Part shown: positions 51,711-61,046 of the stretch, one piece after another
Layout of the letters: each line of letters starts with the position of its first letter
Numbering within the stretch: position 1 is the first letter of the stretch
NCBI GenBank assembly: GCA_036560445.1
Contig: DATBRG010000019.1
Coordinates: 1 to 64,000 of the forward strand
Direction of reading: 5' to 3'
Length of the DNA stretch: 64,000 nt
DNA from: DATBRG01 sp036560445
GTDB lineage: Bacteria; Pseudomonadota; Gammaproteobacteria; Burkholderiales; Methylophilaceae
Position numbers and translations under genes: made by a program
Notes under the pieces: model-generated
Database searches by the model: none
What the model saw: the letters and a program-made list of their open reading frames with translations, nothing else
Told to the model about the DNA's origin: nothing

Positions 51711-52793
51711 CTAATCGGCAGAATCGCCTAAGTGTCTTATTGCCTGCGCTTTTACTAGGCAATAGACGCTATCGCCGCATTTAATTTCCAGGTCATGCAC
51801 GGCTTTGGCCGTCACTTCAGCAATCAGTACGCAGCCAATGTCTACCGAAACGAGAACGCGATGGTCTATTTTCCGGATGGCGGTAACGGTTCCATGTAAT
51901 TGATTTTGGATAGTAAGCGCGCTTAATCTCAGTTTGGATAAAGCGATGTTACTAGCGGGTATTGAAATAGCAGTAAAGCTGCCAATGGGTTTGTTGAGCA
52001 GGGGTAAAAGGATTTTGTTCTCGCCATATCCGGTCAGGGTGTACTCGAATTCCTGATTGTGCTCGAGTACTTCTGCATGGATTACATTATCCAGGCCCAA
52101 TGAATGGGCCAGGGACAATACTCGCTCATCCTTTATTACTTCATGGAAACCGCCATTGGCAATGATGCTGCCAGCCTGAATAATAGCCAGTGTTTGGGTG
52201 AGATGCAGGATTTCGTTGATGGAATGGCTTACATAGATCATCGGGATTTGCAGTTGTTCTTTTATCCGGCGCAAGAATGGCAATATTTGATTCTTGAGGC
52301 GGCTATCCAGCGAGGCCAGTGGCTCATCAAGCAGTAAAAGACGTGGAGATGCAAGCAGGGCACGGCCCAGAGCTACACGTTGTTTTCCCCCACCCGAAAG
52401 CTGGTGTGGGCGTCGTTCAAGCAGGTGGCCGATTTCAAGCAGCGCTACAATTTGGTCGAAGCTGAATCGCTGATTCCTTGGTGCGAGTAGATTCAATCCG
52501 TAATCAAGGTTGTTGCGCGCGGATAAGTGCGGAAACAAACGACTATCCTGAAACACAAGACCGATCCGGCGATGATGGATGGCAACATCAACCTTTTTTT
52601 CGCTATCGAACAGGCACTCGCCATCAATCACAAACCGGCCTTCATCTGGCTTGATAAGGCCAGCCAGTATGGCCAATATAGTACTTTTCCCGGAACCAGA
52701 AGGGCCGAACAATCCGATGACCGGCTCATTGGTAAACAGCTTTGCATCAAGTACAAAACTGCCTCGATTCAAACGGATATCAAGGTCAATCAT
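51711..52793 (-). CDS. modC: Molybdate ABC transporter, ATP-binding protein
   Basis: 360 aa. Walker A FGPSGSGKSTILA, signature LSGGGKQRVALGRALL, Walker B LLLLDEPLASLD, and a C-terminal TOBE/MOP-like domain (about 290-355) that binds molybdate. It overlaps modB by 8 bases. Supplies Mo for the nitrate reductase and formate dehydrogenase in this window. Confidence 0.95.
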   Translation of the reverse strand: MIDLDIRLNRGSFVLDAKLFTNEPVIGLFGPSGSGKSTILAILAGLIKPDEGRFVIDGECLFDSEKKVDVAIHHRRIGLVFQDSRLFPHLSARNNLDYGLNLLAPRNQRFSFDQIVALLEIGHLLERRPHQLSGGGKQRVALGRALLASPRLLLLDEPLASLDSRLKNQILPFLRRIKEQLQIPMIYVSHSINEILHLTQTLAIIQAGSIIANGGFHEVIKDERVLSLAHSLGLDNVIHAEVLEHNQEFEYTLTGYGENKILLPLLNKPIGSFTAISIPASNIALSKLRLSALTIQNQLHGTVTAIRKIDHRVLVSVDIGCVLIAEVTAKAVHDLEIKCGDSVYCLVKAQAIRHLGDSAD

Positions 52794-53505
52794 CGTGTGG
52801 GTTCAAACCAAGCCTTTTGTTGGCTCGGCGTTCCAGTAAATCACTTACCAGCAGTGCGCAAAATGCCAGCAGCATGCTCAGAATAACCAGTCGCATTGCC
52901 GCCGTATCTCCACCTGGAATCTGCGTATAGGTGAAAATGGCCAGAGGCAGGGTTCTGGTCTCACCTTCGATATTGCCGACAAAGGTAATGGTGGCGCCAA
53001 ATTCCCCCAGGCTGCGGCTGAAAGCCAGAATTAATCCTGTCAGTACCCCCGGCATCGCCAACGGCAAAGTGACAGTAAAAAAGACCCTGAAGGGATGCGC
53101 GCCCAGAGATTGGGCCGCGGCTTCAAGGTTGGTATCCACCTGACGGATAGCCAATCGTGCTGCGCGCACCATCAGTGGAAATGCCATGACGGCTGAAGCG
53201 ATGGCGGCGCCTACCCAGGTGAATACCAGCGTTATTCCCCAGCTTTCATGCAACCACTTTCCTATCAAACCTTGATTCCCAAGCAAGATCAGCAGCAAGA
53301 ACCCTGGGACTACTGGTGGCAAGACAAGTGGCAAATGTACCAAGCTATCCAGCAGTGATTTACCGATAAAAGATTTTCTGGCGAGCAGCCATGCGACAAA
53401 TATTCCGGGCACACAGCTAGCGAGCGTGGACCACAGCGCGACCTTGATAGACAGGAAAAGTGCCGAGATTTCTGATGGAGTAAAGTTCAGCAAATCATGC
53501 AGCAT
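52786..53505 (-). CDS. modB: Molybdate ABC transporter, permease
   Basis: 239 aa, five to six membrane helices. LPLVLPPVVPGFLLLILLG and the EAA loop AAAQSLGAHPFRVFFTVTLP are typical of ModB. Three bases after modA and overlapping modC. Confidence 0.95.
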   Translation of the reverse strand: MLHDLLNFTPSEISALFLSIKVALWSTLASCVPGIFVAWLLARKSFIGKSLLDSLVHLPLVLPPVVPGFLLLILLGNQGLIGKWLHESWGITLVFTWVGAAIASAVMAFPLMVRAARLAIRQVDTNLEAAAQSLGAHPFRVFFTVTLPLAMPGVLTGLILAFSRSLGEFGATITFVGNIEGETRTLPLAIFTYTQIPGGDTAAMRLVILSMLLAFCALLVSDLLERRANKRLGLNPHDD

Positions 53506-53508
53506 GAT

Positions 53509-54276
53509 TTATTTGTTAATCGGGGTGAAGCCAAATTTTACGAAAATGGATTTCGCTTTATCCGAGCCCAAATAATCGATAAAGCTTCTAGCATTAGGCT
53601 GTGCGCCCTCAACTAAGGCTAGTGGGTAGACGATAGGCTCATGGCTGTCATCAGGGAATACAGCCACAATCTCGACTTTGTCCGAGAGTTTTGCATCTGT
53701 TTCATAGACAATGCCAGCTGCGCATTCCCCGCGTTCTACAAAATTTAGCGCTGCACGTACATCTTGTGCGCCTACGACGCGTGATTTAATCGCATCCCAC
53801 CAACCTAGTGTTATCAGGGATTGTTTCGCATAGATACCTACCGGGACAGATTCTACTTCGCCAGTACACAGTTTGCCGGTAAACGCACTGGCAAGGCTGG
53901 AAGATTTATCTATTTGCGCTTTAAAGCCTTGACCTTTAGGTGCGATCAATACGAGTCGATTGCTTAGTAGATTAGTGCGTGATTGTACGTTGATCCGCTT
54001 TTTGTCCTGCAAGTAGTCCATCCACTTGCTATCAGCAGAAATGAAGATATCTGCTGGAGCGCCATTTTCTATCTGCTTGGCTAATGCTGAGGATGCTGAG
54101 AAAGAGTTCTGAATTTTAGGAGACTTCTCGTTTTCGTATTCTGCGCTGATTTCATTCAATGCATTAGTCAGGCTGGCTGCCGCGAAGACGGTGATTTTTT
54201 GATCAGCCAATGAGGCTGTGGGTAGCCCTAGAACGCTAATAATGGTGATTAAGCGAAGTATTGAATAACGCAGCAT
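53509..54276 (-). CDS. modA: Molybdate ABC transporter, substrate-binding protein
   Basis: 255 aa from ATG 54276 (MLRYSILRLITIISVLGLPT), which gives a proper signal peptide cut near SLA-DQKI. The frame is open to 54360, but that would include the ModE palindrome. Core features: KITVFAAASLTNALNEI, FSASSALAKQIENGAPADIF and GIYAKQSL. AGGGA lies about 8 bases before the start. Confidence 0.94.
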   Translation of the reverse strand: MLRYSILRLITIISVLGLPTASLADQKITVFAAASLTNALNEISAEYENEKSPKIQNSFSASSALAKQIENGAPADIFISADSKWMDYLQDKKRINVQSRTNLLSNRLVLIAPKGQGFKAQIDKSSSLASAFTGKLCTGEVESVPVGIYAKQSLITLGWWDAIKSRVVGAQDVRAALNFVERGECAAGIVYETDAKLSDKVEIVAVFPDDSHEPIVYPLALVEGAQPNARSFIDYLGSDKAKSIFVKFGFTPINK

Positions 54277-54296
54277 TTGAATGTCCCTGATTAAAA

Positions 54297-54332
54297 TGGA
54301 TACGCTATTCCCATATGGGTATAGCGTATCCA
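54297..54332. promoter_or_regulatory. Near-perfect 36-bp palindrome between modE and modA (ModE operator)
   Basis: TGGATACGCTAT (54297-54308) and ATAGCGTATCCA (54321-54332) are exact inverted repeats; the centre CCCATATGGG is itself palindromic. It lies 21 bases upstream of modA and 49 downstream of modE. The arms resemble ModE boxes of E. coli (CGCTATA type). Confidence 0.8.
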
Positions 54333-54380
54333 TTAGAAATCGAAAGTATGGGGATGTCAAATTCGACTTGGAAAGGCTAG

Positions 54381-54731
54381 CTAATCGGCCTGCCGCAAAC
54401 TGTTAAGTATTGCTTGCATGTCAGCTTCGGCGCTTGCATGTGTTTTTGCGATGATATCGCGGTAGCACTTCAGTATGTGCATACCGAGCTCAGTCACGCT
54501 AGCGCCACCACCATGGCTCCCTCCTGACGCAGTGATCACTAGGGGCTCCTGAAAACACCGATTCATGGTATCCACTAACTCCCATGCCCGTCGGTAGGAC
54601 ATATGCATCTGTTTTGCAGCTGCAGATATCGAGCCAAACTTGATAATCGCCTCCAGTAAGTCTGCCTTGCCTGGGCCGATGGCAGTTATTTTCCCATGGG
54701 AGATTCGAATTTTGAGGGGGTCAGAACTCAT
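54381..54731 (-). CDS. modE: Short ModE-type molybdenum regulator, DNA-binding domain only
   Basis: 116 aa. The N-terminal winged HTH of ModE is clear (LLEAIIKFGSISAAAKQMHM, SYRRAWELVDTMNRCF, SGGSHGGGASVTELG). The C-terminal molybdate-binding MOP/TOBE domain of E. coli ModE (262 aa) is absent. It is on the same strand as modABC, just before the operator. How it would sense molybdate alone is unclear. Confidence 0.9.
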   Translation of the reverse strand: MSSDPLKIRISHGKITAIGPGKADLLEAIIKFGSISAAAKQMHMSYRRAWELVDTMNRCFQEPLVITASGGSHGGGASVTELGMHILKCYRDIIAKTHASAEADMQAILNSLRQAD

Positions 54732-54889
54732 GATGTTAGGTAAATTAGTAGTGTACGCATCTCAATGTTACCTGTTATGTATTCGGCGCAATAGGCTCAT
54801 TTGGCCTTAATGAACGCATCTAACTGAGAATATCTAAAAAACTCCCAATCCGAATTTTTATAAATGAAAGCAGTCCTAACATACAAAAC

Positions 54890-54911
54890 GTTATATACAT
54901 GAAAATATAAC
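54890..54911. promoter_or_regulatory. ModE-like palindrome upstream of fdsG
   Basis: GTTATAT (54890-54896) and ATATAAC (54905-54911) form a 7-bp inverted repeat with 8-base spacer, preceded by AAC so the left arm reads ACGTTATAT. It stands 55 bases before the fdsG start. The ACG(C/T)TAT arm matches the modA operator. Confidence 0.5.
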
Positions 54912-54965
54912 AGACGTAATATTTAACAAAATATATCGGCAGCACTTTTTTATACAGGAGTTGCG

Positions 54966-55436
54966 TTGTTTTCAGAATACTACTTACGAATCGAAAAGCT
55001 TATAGAAGCGCATAAACCTATTCCCGGTGGCTTGCTGCCATTGCTGCATGCTATTCAGGATGAAATTGGCTATATCCCGGAAGAAAGCTATGAGGGGATT
55101 TCTAAGACACTTAATCTTTCGGTGGCAGAAATACATGGGGTTGTGAGCTTTTATCATCATTTCAGAACCAAAGCTCCGGGCAAACATATTCTGCATATAT
55201 GCAGGGCTGAGTCATGTCAGGCGATGGGGTCGGCAGAGTTGGAGGGTTATGCGAAATCAACATTGCATGTTGATTATCACCAAACGACTGCAGATGGGGC
55301 CATTACATTGGAGCCTATCTACTGCCTTGGTAACTGTGCATTGTCACCGGCTGTCATGTTGGATGAGAAGCTTTATGGCCGAGTCAACAAGGCCAAGTTA
55401 GATTATTTGATTACCGCATCAAGAGCTGATAAATGA
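54966..55436 (+). CDS. fdsG: NAD-dependent formate dehydrogenase, gamma subunit
   Basis: 156 aa, NuoE-like. The start is TTG at 54966 with AGGAG at 54956-54960. The [2Fe-2S] cysteines lie in HICRAESCQAMG and YCLGNCALSP. The stop overlaps fdsB by four bases. Soluble FdsGBAD oxidises formate to CO2 with NAD+, the last step of methanol oxidation in methylotrophs. Confidence 0.94.
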   Translation: MFSEYYLRIEKLIEAHKPIPGGLLPLLHAIQDEIGYIPEESYEGISKTLNLSVAEIHGVVSFYHHFRTKAPGKHILHICRAESCQAMGSAELEGYAKSTLHVDYHQTTADGAITLEPIYCLGNCALSPAVMLDEKLYGRVNKAKLDYLITASRADK

Positions 55437-56986
55437 CCATTAAAGTATATGTCCCAAGGGATTCTTCAGCTTTGTCGATGGGCGCAGACCATGTTGCTAT
55501 GAATATCCTGGTCGAAGCTGCGCAAAGAGGGGCTTCGATTGAGATCATCCGAAACGGTTCCAGAGGTATGTATTGGTTAGAGCCGATGGTGGAAGTGCTA
55601 ACCGATAAAGGAAGGGTTGCTTACGGACCAGTATCTCCTGCCAGTATTAATGGATTATTTGAATGTAATTTCCTCTATGGAGGAGAACATCATCTACGAA
55701 TCGGGCTGACTGACGAAATACCTTGGTTAAAAAAGCAGGAACGTCTCACTTTTGCTCGAGTAGGAATCACAGATCCAGTTTCACTTGAAGATTACATTTG
55801 CCACGATGGTTATCGTGGTTTGCGCAGCGCCTTGGAACTTTCACCCGCAAATATCGTGCAGGAAGTCACGGATTCCGGTCTGCGCGGGAGAGGCGGCGCC
55901 GCGTTCCCTACAGGGATCAAATGGAAAACAGTACTGGGTTGTGAGGCAGACCAGAAGTACATCGTCTGCAATGCAGATGAAGGAGACTCAGGTACCTATT
56001 CTGATCGCATGATCATGGAAGGTGACCCCTATGTTCTTATCGAAGGAATGACTATTGCAGCCTTGGCGGTAGGCGCAACGCAGGGCTATATCTATCTTCG
56101 TTCGGAATATCCCGATGCTTTGAAGATACTTAATGAAGCCATTGCCAATGCTTATGCAGCAGGTTACCTAGGTAATAACATTCTCAATAGTGGCCATCAC
56201 TTTGATCTGGAAGTCCGCCGCGCCGCGGGCGCCTATATCTGTGGCGAAGAAACTTCACTATTGGAAAGTCTGGAAGGAAAGCGTGGGGTGGTGCGTTTCA
56301 AGCCTCCACTACCTGCTGTTGAAGGGCTGTTCGGTAAACCAACGGTCGTCAATAATGTGATTTCTTTTGCAAGTGTGCCTATCGTTCTGGATAAAGGCGC
56401 CAGTTTCTATAAAGACTATGGCATGGGCCGCTCACGTGGCACCTTGCCTATACAGTTGGCTGGCAATATCAAGCATGGCGGGCTAGTAGAGAAGGCTTTC
56501 GGCATTACTTTGCGAGAGCTTTTATATGATTTTGGCGGAGGTTCTGCCACTGGTCGCCCGATTCGAGCAGTACAGGTTGGCGGCCCATTGGGGGCGTATT
56601 TGCCGGAATCACAATTCGACACACCGCTGGATTATGAGGAGTTCTCGAAAATCTGGGCGGTGCTTGGTCATGGCGGCATCGTTGCTTTTGACGATACTGT
56701 AGACATGGCCAAGATGGCACGTTATGCGTTTGAGTTTTGCGCCATCGAATCCTGCGGCAAATGTACCCCTTGCAGGATTGGCTCTACACGCGGTGTAGAG
56801 GTCATGGACAAAATTATTGCTGGCACTCAAGTCAGCAAGAACATTACTTTGGTTCGGGAGTTAAGCGACACCTTGCTTAATGGTTCCCTTTGCGCACTGG
56901 GTGGCATGACGCCCTATCCGGTTATCAGCGCAATGAATCATTTCCCCGAAGACTTTGGCCTGCTAAACGGCGAACGCGCTGCATAA
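55433..56986 (+). CDS. fdsB: NAD-dependent formate dehydrogenase, beta subunit
   Basis: 517 aa, NuoF-like with an N-terminal thioredoxin-fold stretch (about 1-110). FMN/NAD site: GLRGRGGAAFPTGIKWKTVL, NADEGDSGTYSDR, GAYICGEETSLLESLEG; [4Fe-4S] site ESCGKCTPCRIGSTRG. It passes electrons from the iron-sulfur chain to NAD+. ATGA-type overlap with fdsG. Confidence 0.95.
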   Translation: MTIKVYVPRDSSALSMGADHVAMNILVEAAQRGASIEIIRNGSRGMYWLEPMVEVLTDKGRVAYGPVSPASINGLFECNFLYGGEHHLRIGLTDEIPWLKKQERLTFARVGITDPVSLEDYICHDGYRGLRSALELSPANIVQEVTDSGLRGRGGAAFPTGIKWKTVLGCEADQKYIVCNADEGDSGTYSDRMIMEGDPYVLIEGMTIAALAVGATQGYIYLRSEYPDALKILNEAIANAYAAGYLGNNILNSGHHFDLEVRRAAGAYICGEETSLLESLEGKRGVVRFKPPLPAVEGLFGKPTVVNNVISFASVPIVLDKGASFYKDYGMGRSRGTLPIQLAGNIKHGGLVEKAFGITLRELLYDFGGGSATGRPIRAVQVGGPLGAYLPESQFDTPLDYEEFSKIWAVLGHGGIVAFDDTVDMAKMARYAFEFCAIESCGKCTPCRIGSTRGVEVMDKIIAGTQVSKNITLVRELSDTLLNGSLCALGGMTPYPVISAMNHFPEDFGLLNGERAA

Positions 56987-57006
56987 ACAGGTTTTAAGGA
57001 GGCATC

Positions 57007-59853
57007 ATGGATACGCAAAAAGATTACGGAACACCAACCAAGATTAGTGAAAAACTCGTTACGGTAGAGATTGATGGTCAGCAAGTGTCGGTGCCTGCTG
57101 GTACCTCTATCATGCGGGCTGCGATAGAAACCGGAATTAATATTCCCAAACTGTGTGCCACTGATAGCCTGGAACCTTTTGGTTCATGCCGCCTATGCTT
57201 GGTTGAGATTGAAGGCCGTAAAGGTTACCCGGCTTCATGTACCACACCAGTTGATGAAGGCCTGAAGATACACACACAGAGCCCGAAACTGGCAGATATA
57301 AGGCGTGGCGTCATGGAGCTTTATATCTCGGATCATCCGTTGGATTGCCTCACCTGTGCAGCAAACGGTGACTGCGAGTTGCAGGATATGGCAGGTGCAG
57401 TCGGTTTGCGTGAGGTGCGCTATGGCTATGATGGTGAGAACCATCTGAAAGCAGAGAAAGATACCTCTAATCCATATTTCACATTCGATCCGTCCAAGTG
57501 CATCGTGTGTTCCCGATGTGTTCGTGCTTGTGAAGAAACGCAGGGTACTTTTGCCCTGACTATCCATGGTCGGGGGTTTGATTCAAAAGTGGCTTCCGGC
57601 ACCGAGAATTTTCTTGAATCCGAATGCGTTTCATGCGGAGCCTGTGTGCAAGCCTGCCCAACTGCAACTCTCATGGAAAAGTCGGTAATCAATCATGGCT
57701 TGCCAGAGCACAGTGTCACCACTACTTGTGCTTATTGTGGTGTGGGTTGCTCATTCAATGCCGAGATGAAGGGCGAAGAAGTAATCCGCATGGTGCCAAA
57801 TAAAAATGGCGGTGCCAATCACGGGCATTCTTGCGTTAAAGGGCGTTTTGCTTGGGGTTATGCCACCCATAAGGATCGCATCACTACCCCCATGATACGC
57901 AAGAGCATCAAGGATGCATGGCAAGAGGTCTCGTGGGAAGAAGCAATCAATTATGCTGCCAGTGAACTCATGCGTATTCAAGCCAAATACGGTAAGGATT
58001 CGATAGGCGCGATTACCTCTTCACGCTGCACCAATGAAGAAGTGTATGTAATACAGAAACTGGTACGTGCGGTATTTGGCAGTAATAACGTAGACACCTG
58101 TGCCCGGGTCTGCCATTCCCCAACCGGCTATGGCCTGAAACAGACATTGGGTGAATCCGCCGGTACCCAGACTTTTGATTCGGTCATGAAATCCGATGTG
58201 ATCATGATTATTGGCGCCAACCCTACGGATGGTCACCCGGTATTTGCCTCACAAATGAAACGCAGGTTGCGTGAAGGCGCCAAGCTGATCATCGCTGATC
58301 CGCGTGCCATTGACTTGGTTTCATCTCCACACGTCAAGGCAGACTACCACCTGAAATTACGCCCGGGAACTAATGTTGCCCTGATCTCTGCCATGGCACA
58401 TGTGGTGGTGACAGAAGGTCTTGCCGACGAGGAGTTCGTTAAAGCTCGTTGTGAGTGGGATTCCTACACGATATGGCGCGACTTCGTTACCAAGCAAGAA
58501 AACTCGCCTGAGGCATTGGAAGCTGAATTGGGCATAGCGGCCGACGTTGTTCGTGCTGCTGCGAGGCTTTATGCCACTGGTGGCAATGCGGCGATCTATT
58601 ATGGTCTGGGGGTCACTGAGCATAGCCAGGGCTCTACCATGGTGATGGGTATCGCTAATCTTGCCATGGCTACCGGCAATCTTGGCCGTGAAGGTGTGGG
58701 CGTGAACCCATTGCGTGGGCAGAATAATGTTCAGGGCTCGTGCGATATGGGGTCCATGCCGCACGAATTCACTGGCTATCGCCACGTTTCGGATGATGCC
58801 ACCCGTGCATTATTTGAAGCTGCTTGGGGCAGGCCGCTTAGCAGCGATCCGGGTTTGCGTATCCCGAATATGCTGGATATGGCTGGTGAAGGTACTTTCA
58901 AAGGCTTATATTGCAATGGCGAAGATATCGCACAATCCGACCCCAATACCCAGCATGTGACCCATGCGCTTGAGTCTATGGAGTGCGTGATTGTGCAGGA
59001 CTTGTTCCTTAACGAAACCGCGATGTACGCGCATGTATTCTTCCCTGGCGCATCCTTTCTGGAAAAGAGCGGTACCTTTACCAATGCCGAGCGGCGTATC
59101 TCTCCTGTGCGCCGTGTGATGACGCCCAAGAATGGCTACGAAGATTGGGAAATCACGGCGATGCTTTCTACCGCTATGGGGTATCCGATGTTTTATAAAC
59201 ATGCGTCTGATATCCTGGATGAGATCGCCAGTCTGACGCCAACCTTCCAAGGCGTTAGCTTTAAAAAGCTGGATGAACTAGGCAGCGTGCAATGGCCCTG
59301 CGATGAAGAGCATCCGCAAGGCACTCCGACCATGCATATTGATGAATTTGTACGTGGCAAGGGTAAATTCTTTATTACGCAATATATGCCGACAAGTGAG
59401 CGGGTAACAAGAAAGTACCCGCTTATACTCACTACAGGCCGTATCCTTTCCCAGTACAACGTTGGTGCACAGACGCGGCGTACCGATAATGTTACCTGGC
59501 ATACTGAAGACCGTGTGGAAATCCATCCACATGATGCTGAAGAGCGTGGCATCAAAGATGGTGACTGGGTAGGTATTGCCAGTCGTGCAGGTGATACGGT
59601 ACTTAGAGCCACGATCACTGAACGAGTGCAGCCGGGGGTTGTGTATACCACATTCCATCATCCGGAATCTGGTGCGAATGTTATCACCACGGATAATTCT
59701 GACTGGGCTACCAACTGCCCTGAATACAAGGTGACGGCAGTGCAGGTAACGCGTGTTAACCAGCTATCTGAATGGCAGAAGCAGTATCATGAATTTAGTG
59801 ACGAGCAGATTGCACTCGCCAATACACAGCCGGATGAAGCCAGAATTGAATAG
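57007..59853 (+). CDS. fdsA: NAD-dependent formate dehydrogenase, molybdopterin alpha subunit
   Basis: 948 aa. N-terminal NuoG-like part with [2Fe-2S] (CATDSLEPFGSCRLCLVEIE), His/Cys cluster (CLTCAANGDCELQ), two [4Fe-4S] ferredoxin motifs (CIVCSRCVRACEE, CVSCGACVQACP), then the Mo-bis-MGD domain beginning TTCAYCGVGCSF. The Mo ligand is Cys in VDTCARVCHSPTGYG, not selenocysteine. AAGGAGG stands 6 bases before the ATG. Confidence 0.96.
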   Translation: MDTQKDYGTPTKISEKLVTVEIDGQQVSVPAGTSIMRAAIETGINIPKLCATDSLEPFGSCRLCLVEIEGRKGYPASCTTPVDEGLKIHTQSPKLADIRRGVMELYISDHPLDCLTCAANGDCELQDMAGAVGLREVRYGYDGENHLKAEKDTSNPYFTFDPSKCIVCSRCVRACEETQGTFALTIHGRGFDSKVASGTENFLESECVSCGACVQACPTATLMEKSVINHGLPEHSVTTTCAYCGVGCSFNAEMKGEEVIRMVPNKNGGANHGHSCVKGRFAWGYATHKDRITTPMIRKSIKDAWQEVSWEEAINYAASELMRIQAKYGKDSIGAITSSRCTNEEVYVIQKLVRAVFGSNNVDTCARVCHSPTGYGLKQTLGESAGTQTFDSVMKSDVIMIIGANPTDGHPVFASQMKRRLREGAKLIIADPRAIDLVSSPHVKADYHLKLRPGTNVALISAMAHVVVTEGLADEEFVKARCEWDSYTIWRDFVTKQENSPEALEAELGIAADVVRAAARLYATGGNAAIYYGLGVTEHSQGSTMVMGIANLAMATGNLGREGVGVNPLRGQNNVQGSCDMGSMPHEFTGYRHVSDDATRALFEAAWGRPLSSDPGLRIPNMLDMAGEGTFKGLYCNGEDIAQSDPNTQHVTHALESMECVIVQDLFLNETAMYAHVFFPGASFLEKSGTFTNAERRISPVRRVMTPKNGYEDWEITAMLSTAMGYPMFYKHASDILDEIASLTPTFQGVSFKKLDELGSVQWPCDEEHPQGTPTMHIDEFVRGKGKFFITQYMPTSERVTRKYPLILTTGRILSQYNVGAQTRRTDNVTWHTEDRVEIHPHDAEERGIKDGDWVGIASRAGDTVLRATITERVQPGVVYTTFHHPESGANVITTDNSDWATNCPEYKVTAVQVTRVNQLSEWQKQYHEFSDEQIALANTQPDEARIE

Positions 59854-59859
59854 CTCATT

Positions 59860-60696
59860 GTGAAACTCCCTGCTGACACTATCGCGACTGAAGTAAGCTC
59901 CAGCCATTATCCGGTTCTGAAATGGGATCAAGGGCACATTCTTAAACTGGATGACTGTGTTGCGGAGGAAGTGCCGATCGCCATGGTTTATAACGGTGTT
60001 TCTCATGCCGTCATGCTGGCTTCCCCGCAAGACCTAGAAGACTTCGCCATTGGGTTTTCCTTATCTGAGGGCATTATCTCAAGCCTAAGTGAAATATACG
60101 GAATTGAGGTCATTCATCAGCCCAAGGGTATAGAACTGCATATCGATCTGGCCGCCGAGCGTTTCCAATTACTTAAAGAACGCCGCCGTAGTATGAGTGG
60201 CAGGACAGGTTGCGGATTATGCGGCGCAGAGAGTCTAGAGCAAGCGATGCGTATTCCAACTAATGTTATCAATATTGTCGATCGTATTTCGAGTAAGGCT
60301 ATATACAAGGCACACCTGCATATTAGAAGCCAACAAAAACTGCAGGTACAGACAGGGGCCACGCATGCTTGTGCGTGGGTTAAGACGAATGGAACTATCG
60401 AGAATTTGAGGGAAGACGTGGGCAGACACAATGCACTCGATAAGCTTATCGGTGCAATGGCCAGAAAGCATTCAACTACTCCAGGATTTGTGTTGACGAC
60501 AAGCCGTGCGAGCTACGAAATGGTACAAAAGGTTGCAACTGCTGGCATCCCTATACTCGTTGCGGTTTCTGCGCCTACTGGACTAGCCATCAGGATTGCA
60601 CAGAATTGTGGGGTTACCTTGGTTGGATTCGCGCGCAACCATCAACACGTGATCTACAGCAGGCCAGAAAGAATCCTGCATAAGGAAGAAGCATGA
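59860..60696 (+). CDS. fdhD: Formate dehydrogenase accessory sulfurtransferase
   Basis: 278 aa, start GTG at 59860, seven bases after fdsA. The CGLC motif in SGRTGCGLCGAESLEQAM is the sulfur-transfer site; MVQKVATAGIPILVAVSAPT is also conserved. FdhD (FdsC) inserts sulfur into the Mo cofactor. The stop overlaps fdsD by four bases. Confidence 0.94.
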   Translation: MKLPADTIATEVSSSHYPVLKWDQGHILKLDDCVAEEVPIAMVYNGVSHAVMLASPQDLEDFAIGFSLSEGIISSLSEIYGIEVIHQPKGIELHIDLAAERFQLLKERRRSMSGRTGCGLCGAESLEQAMRIPTNVINIVDRISSKAIYKAHLHIRSQQKLQVQTGATHACAWVKTNGTIENLREDVGRHNALDKLIGAMARKHSTTPGFVLTTSRASYEMVQKVATAGIPILVAVSAPTGLAIRIAQNCGVTLVGFARNHQHVIYSRPERILHKEEA

Positions 60697-60917
60697 ATAC
60701 AGAACGTCTAATTATCATGGCCAATCAAATTGGTGATTTTTTTTGCTCTCATCCTGATGCCGGTCAAGCAAAGACAGACATCGCCAACCACCTGAAGCGC
60801 TTTTGGGCACTGAGTATGCGCAAGCAGATTGTCGCTCATGTCCATGAGAAGCATGGTGTAGGTCTAGACCCCATCGTCGGCGATGCCATCAAGGAAAATC
60901 AATCTATTCTGATATGA
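60693..60917 (+). CDS. fdsD: Formate dehydrogenase delta subunit
   Basis: 74 aa. MANQIGDFFCSHPD-like segment and ANHLKRFWALSMRKQIVAHV match FdsD, the small subunit needed for active soluble formate dehydrogenase. Last gene of the operon, starting inside the fdhD stop codon. Confidence 0.92.
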   Translation: MNTERLIIMANQIGDFFCSHPDAGQAKTDIANHLKRFWALSMRKQIVAHVHEKHGVGLDPIVGDAIKENQSILI

Positions 60918-60964
60918 CTCAGAGCCTAACGTGACTGGAACCGCTATGTCTGCCACGTTCCGGT

Positions 60965-61026
60965 ACCATGCCTTTGCCTTTTATCCCGGTTTATCGTCGT
61001 TTCTGACTAATCTGAATGCAAGTTCA
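60965..61026 (+). repeat. Diverged direct repeat, copy A
   Basis: About 62 bases starting ACCATGCCTTTGCCTTTTAT and ending GAATGCAAGTTCA align with copy B at 63117-63180 at roughly 75-80% identity, same orientation. Copy A lies between fdsD and the end of the BLUF gene. It has no convincing coding frame. Confidence 0.7.
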
Positions 61027-61046
61027 GGATCATATCTAAGGAGTGG

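Noticed and set aside
54277..54360. Longer start for modA (28 extra codons)
   Set aside because: It would place the ModE palindrome inside the gene and hide the signal peptide.
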